10,825 bases of DNA, from NCBI GenBank assembly GCA_934215405.1, contig CAKPZU010000067.1, positions 1 to 10,825 on the forward strand. The letters run 5' to 3'. Source of the stretch: an uncultured Bacilli bacterium. GTDB taxonomy: Bacteria; Bacillota_I; Bacilli_A; RFN20; CAG-631. Position 1 is the stretch's first letter. Each line of letters opens with the position of its first letter. The position numbers and the translations under genes were made by a program. Of this stretch, positions 8,172 through 10,825 are shown piece after piece. The notes under the pieces were generated by a model. That model saw only the letters and a program-made list of their open reading frames with translations, was not told the origin of the DNA and did not search any database.

Positions 8172-8204
8172 TTATGTAAAGAAGTCTATTAAAGAATTAC
8201 ATAA
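8172..8204 (+). terminator. possible terminator hairpin after the glycosidase cluster
   Basis: TTATGTAA (8172-8179) pairs perfectly with TTACATAA (8197-8204) across a 17-base loop, 7 bases after the GH127-like stop. The stem is AT-rich and the following AAATATTTTAG is a poor U-tract, so this is only a candidate. The rest of the 163-base gap (8165-8327) holds the promoter below and no gene. Confidence 0.3.
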
Positions 8205-8277
8205 AAATATTTTAGTAAATAGCTTAATAGCTAATAATACAACTTAGTAGTAATTTGTTTATTTAATTATTATTGAT

Positions 8278-8306
8278 TTTATTTTCAGCAAAAAATCTAG
8301 TATAAT
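8278..8306 (+). promoter_or_regulatory. promoter for the PPC-barnase gene pair
   Basis: A perfect -10 box TATAAT lies at 8301-8306. The best spaced -35 candidate is TTTATT at 8278-8283 (17-base spacer); a better-looking TTGATT at 8273-8278 is 22 bases away and too far. Transcription would start near 8313, giving a leader of about 15 bases to the ATG at 8328. Confidence 0.6.
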
Positions 8307-8327
8307 TACTTATTGAGGATTAATGCA

Positions 8328-8753
8328 ATGGAATATAAAAGATATGATAATTATTTAGCTATAAGACTTGATAGAAATGAAGAAATTATAGCAAGCTTAA
8401 ATAAAATAATAAATGATGAAGGTATTAATAGTGGAATTGTTAATGCAATTGGAGCAACTAATGATTTTACAATTAATACCTTTAATACTACTTTAAAAAA
8501 GTATCAAGAAAACAATTTTAAAGGAACATATGAAATAGTTTCATTAAGTGGTAATATTACTTTAAAGGATAATGAACCTTATATTCATTTACATATGGCT
8601 TGTGCTGATAATAATGGCAATGTAGTTGGAGGTCACTTAAAAAGTAGTATTATTTCAGCAACTCTTGAAATGTTTATTACTATTATTGATAAAAATATTA
8701 ATAGAAAATATGATTTAGCTACTGGGCTAAATCTAATGGAGTTTGATAAATAA
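8328..8753 (+). CDS. PPC-domain (DUF296) protein
   Basis: This is a 141-residue single-domain protein. The PPC/DUF296 fold is recognised from GIVNAIGATNDFTI (36-49), SLSGNITLKDNEPYIHLHM (72-90) and VVGGHLKS (99-106). H87, H89 and H103 form the family's conserved His set, which lies close together and probably binds a metal. Bacterial stand-alone PPC proteins have no settled function; the plant relatives carry AT-hooks and bind DNA, but there is no AT-hook here, so a DNA-binding role should not be assumed. I chose ATG 8328 over an in-frame TTG at 8313: TGAGGA at 8314-8319 is correctly spaced for the ATG, and the TTG would sit at the predicted transcription start. The next gene begins one base after the stop, so the two are co-transcribed. 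Confidence 0.85.
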   Translation: MEYKRYDNYLAIRLDRNEEIIASLNKIINDEGINSGIVNAIGATNDFTINTFNTTLKKYQENNFKGTYEIVSLSGNITLKDNEPYIHLHMACADNNGNVVGGHLKSSIISATLEMFITIIDKNINRKYDLATGLNLMEFDK

Positions 8754-8754
8754 T

Positions 8755-10206
8755 ATGAAAGCAAAGAAATTTTTAATTTTACTAACTTCATTAATACTTG
8801 CCTCATGTGATGGAATAATATCAAATTCATTTGAAAGTGAATCTATTTCAAATGAATTAAGCGAATCTATTAGCAATTCATCTAGTGAAACAATAAGCGA
8901 AAGTAATGAAACATCGTCAAATACTAATATAATTTCATCTTCAAATGAGCAAATTAGTTCTAGCGAAGAATCTTTATCAAATATAGAAGAATCGTCAAGT
9001 GAAGAATCTTCTTCAAGTATTGAAGAGTCATCTAGTGAAGAGGATAATTCAAGTGTAGAAGAACCTTCAAATTCAAATATAAGTTCTAGCGAAGAAGAAA
9101 AAGAATTAAAGCAAATTAGCTTTAGTGATGAAATTGATACAGGAAAATATGAAGATAATTATGGCTCAGCTTATATAAATGGTAACTTTTTTGAATATTA
9201 TAAGGCTTGTAGCGTTTCACATTCTTTAATTAAACTAAAGCATACAAAAAGCAATTTTAATATTAGTAATATGCCAGGTATGTTTTATAATACATCTCCA
9301 CTTTATGGAATAAGAAAGGTTAATATTTCTTATATGACTCATAATAGTACTTCTGGCTTTGTATTCAAATATGGAATTGATAATTTAGTAAGTAATAGTG
9401 TTTCAATACCTATTAGTAATAATGATGTTAGTGAATATTCTTTCAAAACAAGTCAATCTAATTTCTTTAAAATCGAAACAATAGATGCTGATGTTACTAT
9501 TGAAAAAATTGATATTTATTATGAAGATGAAATAAATGGCTATGTTTATAAAAAGAATAGCTATGCAACTAGCTATAATCGTTTAAATCCTATAGTTTAT
9601 ACTGGTGAATTATTAGATGGTGTAAGCTATGTAGATGTTCCTATTGAAGTAAAATATAGTGATAATACATATGAGGTTTTAAAAACAAAAAGATATACAT
9701 ATTATTCATATGATTATATTTGTAATAATGAAGAATTAGCAAGTAGTGCTGTATATACTTCGCCAATAGATGTAGCAAATTATTTTATAGCCTTTAAAAC
9801 ATATCCAGCAAATTATGTTTTTAAAAAGCAATATTATAATGCTTATAATATTTTTAAAGATGATACAAGATGTGTTTCATCATATACAAGAACAGATGGT
9901 TATGCAACAGCATTACCTTATAGTAATTATTTATATGGTGAACCTTTATATTATGAATGTGATATAGCATTAACTAGCTCATATAGTAGTAAAAATAGAG
10001 GCGTTGGTAGAGTTGTAGTTTGGATTGCAGGCTTTAGTAATGATAAAGGAGCAATTAATTATGATTCATCGCCAGTTGCTGTTTATACTGATGATCATTA
10101 TGCTTCATTTTGTGAATATTTAAATGATGGTACTTTTTCTACAAACTTTGATGCAGAAATGGATTGTACTAATTATAAGTGGTGTAATGTAAAAACATTT
10201 AATTAA
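8755..10206 (+). CDS. surface lipoprotein with C-terminal barnase-type ribonuclease domain
   Basis: This is a 483-residue protein with a lipoprotein signal ending in LASC (C18), a Ser/Glu-rich linker (about 20-118) containing 12-residue repeats, a beta-rich middle domain (about 119-258) of unknown function, and a C-terminal domain from about 335. The last resembles barnase (microbial RNase N1/T1 family): DVANYFIAFKTYPANYVFKK (339-358) matches barnase's VADYL...LPDNYITK; YYECDI (399-404) matches its READI; NRGVGR (414-419) matches RNSDR; YTDDHYASF (444-452) matches KTTDHYQTF. By that alignment E401 is the general base, H448 the general acid, and R415 and R419 bind phosphate. There is an insertion between R419 and H448 relative to barnase. 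Predicted role: extracellular, membrane-tethered RNA cleavage, perhaps for nucleotide scavenging or competition; this is inference. ATG 8755 is preferred to the TTG at 8743, because the lipoprotein signal then starts MKAKK and GGAG lies at 8738-8741. Confidence 0.75.
   Translation: MKAKKFLILLTSLILASCDGIISNSFESESISNELSESISNSSSETISESNETSSNTNIISSSNEQISSSEESLSNIEESSSEESSSSIEESSSEEDNSSVEEPSNSNISSSEEEKELKQISFSDEIDTGKYEDNYGSAYINGNFFEYYKACSVSHSLIKLKHTKSNFNISNMPGMFYNTSPLYGIRKVNISYMTHNSTSGFVFKYGIDNLVSNSVSIPISNNDVSEYSFKTSQSNFFKIETIDADVTIEKIDIYYEDEINGYVYKKNSYATSYNRLNPIVYTGELLDGVSYVDVPIEVKYSDNTYEVLKTKRYTYYSYDYICNNEELASSAVYTSPIDVANYFIAFKTYPANYVFKKQYYNAYNIFKDDTRCVSSYTRTDGYATALPYSNYLYGEPLYYECDIALTSSYSSKNRGVGRVVVWIAGFSNDKGAINYDSSPVAVYTDDHYASFCEYLNDGTFSTNFDAEMDCTNYKWCNVKTFN
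8983..9090 (+). repeat. three degenerate 36-bp tandem repeats encoding Ser/Glu linker
   Basis: Residues 77-88, 89-100 and 101-112 of the RNase lipoprotein are 12-residue units beginning [IV]EE and rich in Ser/Glu; the third unit is the most diverged. A 15-base exact repeat AGTTCTAGCGAAGAA also occurs at 8956-8970 and 9082-9096. The run is a flexible acidic spacer and a likely site of length change by slippage or recombination. Confidence 0.7.
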
Positions 10207-10212
10207 GATATT

Positions 10213-10234
10213 TACTTTTTTTAATAAAAAAGTA
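10213..10234. other. AT-rich hairpin after the RNase gene
   Basis: TACTTTTTT (10213-10221) pairs with AAAAAAGTA (10226-10234) around a 4-base loop, 7 bases after the stop at 10206. It is nearly all A-T and has no following U-tract, so it is weak as a terminator by itself, though its T-run could serve as one. Confidence 0.45.
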
Positions 10235-10274
10235 GTGCATAGTTTAGCTATAACTAACTTTATACACTTTTTTT
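10235..10274 (+). terminator. probable intrinsic terminator of the PPC-RNase unit
   Basis: GTGCATA (10235-10241) pairs with TATACAC (10261-10267) with one C/A mismatch, extended by GTT (10242-10244) with AAC (10256-10258) across a small bulge. Seven T residues follow directly (10268-10274). An alternative fold pairs CACTTTTT (10265-10272) with AAAAAGTG (10278-10285). A second hairpin that itself contains the T-run could act from the other direction. Confidence 0.5.
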
Positions 10275-10336
10275 GCTAAAAAGTGGACATAATTTATAAA
10301 ACTGTTTGCCATTTATTAATAAAATTATTCTACTAA

Positions 10337-10364
10337 TTGCAAAATTTATGAAAAATGCTAAAAT
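10337..10364 (+). promoter_or_regulatory. extended -10 promoter of pckA
   Basis: TTGCAA (10337-10342) and TAAAAT (10359-10364) are separated by 16 bases, and TGC directly precedes the -10 box, making an extended -10 element. Transcription would begin near 10371, giving a leader of about 48 bases. Confidence 0.65.
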
Positions 10365-10373
10365 ATATACGGA

Positions 10374-10402
10374 ATAAGTTATAGACAGTTAAAATAACTT
10401 AT
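10374..10402 (+). promoter_or_regulatory. leader inverted repeat of pckA
   Basis: ATAAGTTAT (10374-10382) and ATAACTTAT (10394-10402) are a perfect 9-bp inverted repeat with an 11-base spacer. It lies between the predicted transcription start and the ribosome site AGGGGG (10406-10411). It may be an operator for a dimeric repressor or an mRNA 5' hairpin. No known riboswitch is recognised. Confidence 0.6.
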
Positions 10403-10418
10403 GTTAGGGGGAAAAAAT

Positions 10419-10825
10419 ATGAAAAATATTGATTTAACAAAATATGGAATTCATGATGTAAAAGAAATCGTTTATAATCCTTCATATGAAATGCTTTTTG
10501 AAGAAGAAACTAGAAAAGATTTAGAGGGTTATGAAAAGGGCCAAGTTAGTGAACTTGGTGCTGTTAACGTAATGACTGGTATTTATACTGGACGTTCTCC
10601 TAAGGATAAATATATCGTTGTAGATGACAATTCAAAAGATACAGTTTGGTGGACTAGTGAAGGTTATAAAAATGATAACCATCCTGCATCAAAGGAAGCA
10701 TGGAAGGCTGTTAAAGATATTGCTTTAAAAGAATTATCAAATAAAAGATTATTTGTAGTTGATGCTTTCTGTGGTGCTAATAAAGACACTCGTATGGCTG
10801 TACGTTTTATCGTTGAAGTTGCTTG
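10419..10825 (+). CDS. pckA: phosphoenolpyruvate carboxykinase (ATP), N-terminal part
   Basis: The first 135 codons are present; the gene runs off the window. The family signature GIYTGRSPKDKYIV is clear near residues 54-67, and KRLFVVDAFCGANKDTRMAVRFIVEVA follows, as in ATP-type enzymes (the full protein is usually about 530 residues). It interconverts oxaloacetate plus ATP with phosphoenolpyruvate, CO2 and ADP in the cytoplasm; in anaerobic gut bacteria it often runs toward oxaloacetate, gaining ATP. The start is ATG 10419, with AGGGGG at 10406-10411, 7 bases upstream. It has its own promoter and is separate from the preceding RNase unit. Confidence 0.95.
   Translation, partial: MKNIDLTKYGIHDVKEIVYNPSYEMLFEEETRKDLEGYEKGQVSELGAVNVMTGIYTGRSPKDKYIVVDDNSKDTVWWTSEGYKNDNHPASKEAWKAVKDIALKELSNKRLFVVDAFCGANKDTRMAVRFIVEVA

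Noticed and set aside
8633..8830. Minus-strand 65-codon open frame
   Set aside because: It is antisense across the junction of the PPC and RNase genes; both forward genes are well supported.
8755..9100. Ser/Glu-rich part of the RNase lipoprotein as a separate adhesin or sortase-type wall protein
   Set aside because: There is a clear lipobox and no LPxTG; it is a linker between the anchor and folded domains.
70..10825. Alternative genetic code with TGA read as Trp
   Set aside because: Although no gene here ends in TGA, all tryptophans are TGG and no frame is interrupted by an in-frame TGA, so nothing requires reassignment.
1..10825. CRISPR array, tRNA, rRNA, insertion sequence or phage genes
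   Set aside because: No regularly spaced repeats, cloverleaf-forming segments, rRNA-like sequence or transposase/integrase motifs were seen in the genes or gaps.

Overview
The window is very AT-rich. It has close-packed genes with AGGAGG-type ribosome sites, TAA/TAG stops only, tryptophan encoded by TGG, and lipoproteins with Ser/Glu-rich linkers. This fits an uncultured low-GC Firmicutes or Mollicutes-related gut-type bacterium (Bacilli, RF39/Erysipelotrichales/Acholeplasmatales-like). That placement is inference from composition and protein style; there is no marker gene for taxonomy beyond the start of pckA.

Region 1 (1-8164) is one co-directional cluster that looks like a glycan-degradation operon. 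It opens with a 40-bp perfect palindrome (4-43) and a reading-frame break. Then come the 3' part of a large secreted protein with Ig-like and lectin-like domains and a Cys-plus-membrane-anchor C-terminus (70-2145), a cytoplasmic GH31 enzyme of the MYORG/alpha-galactosidase type (2135-3646), two tandem paralogous surface lipoproteins with a GH28-like beta-helix (3658-5211 and 5211-6875), and a short cytoplasmic GH127-like (DUF1680) enzyme (6932-8164). The genes overlap or lie 0-56 bases apart. The likely logic is that surface beta-helix enzymes cut a polysaccharide and cytoplasmic GH31 and GH127-like enzymes trim the imported oligosaccharides. No transporter is visible, so that link is missing here.

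Region 2 (8165-10206) has its own promoter and carries two genes one base apart: a PPC/DUF296-domain protein and a lipoprotein whose C-terminal domain I recognise as a barnase-type ribonuclease with the catalytic Glu, two Arg and His in order. A membrane-tethered extracellular RNase is the most unexpected item in the window. No barstar-like inhibitor gene is next to it.

Region 3 (10207-10825) is a 212-base intergenic stretch with AT-rich hairpins that probably end transcription, then an extended -10 promoter, a leader hairpin and the first 135 codons of ATP-dependent phosphoenolpyruvate carboxykinase (pckA), cut by the window end.
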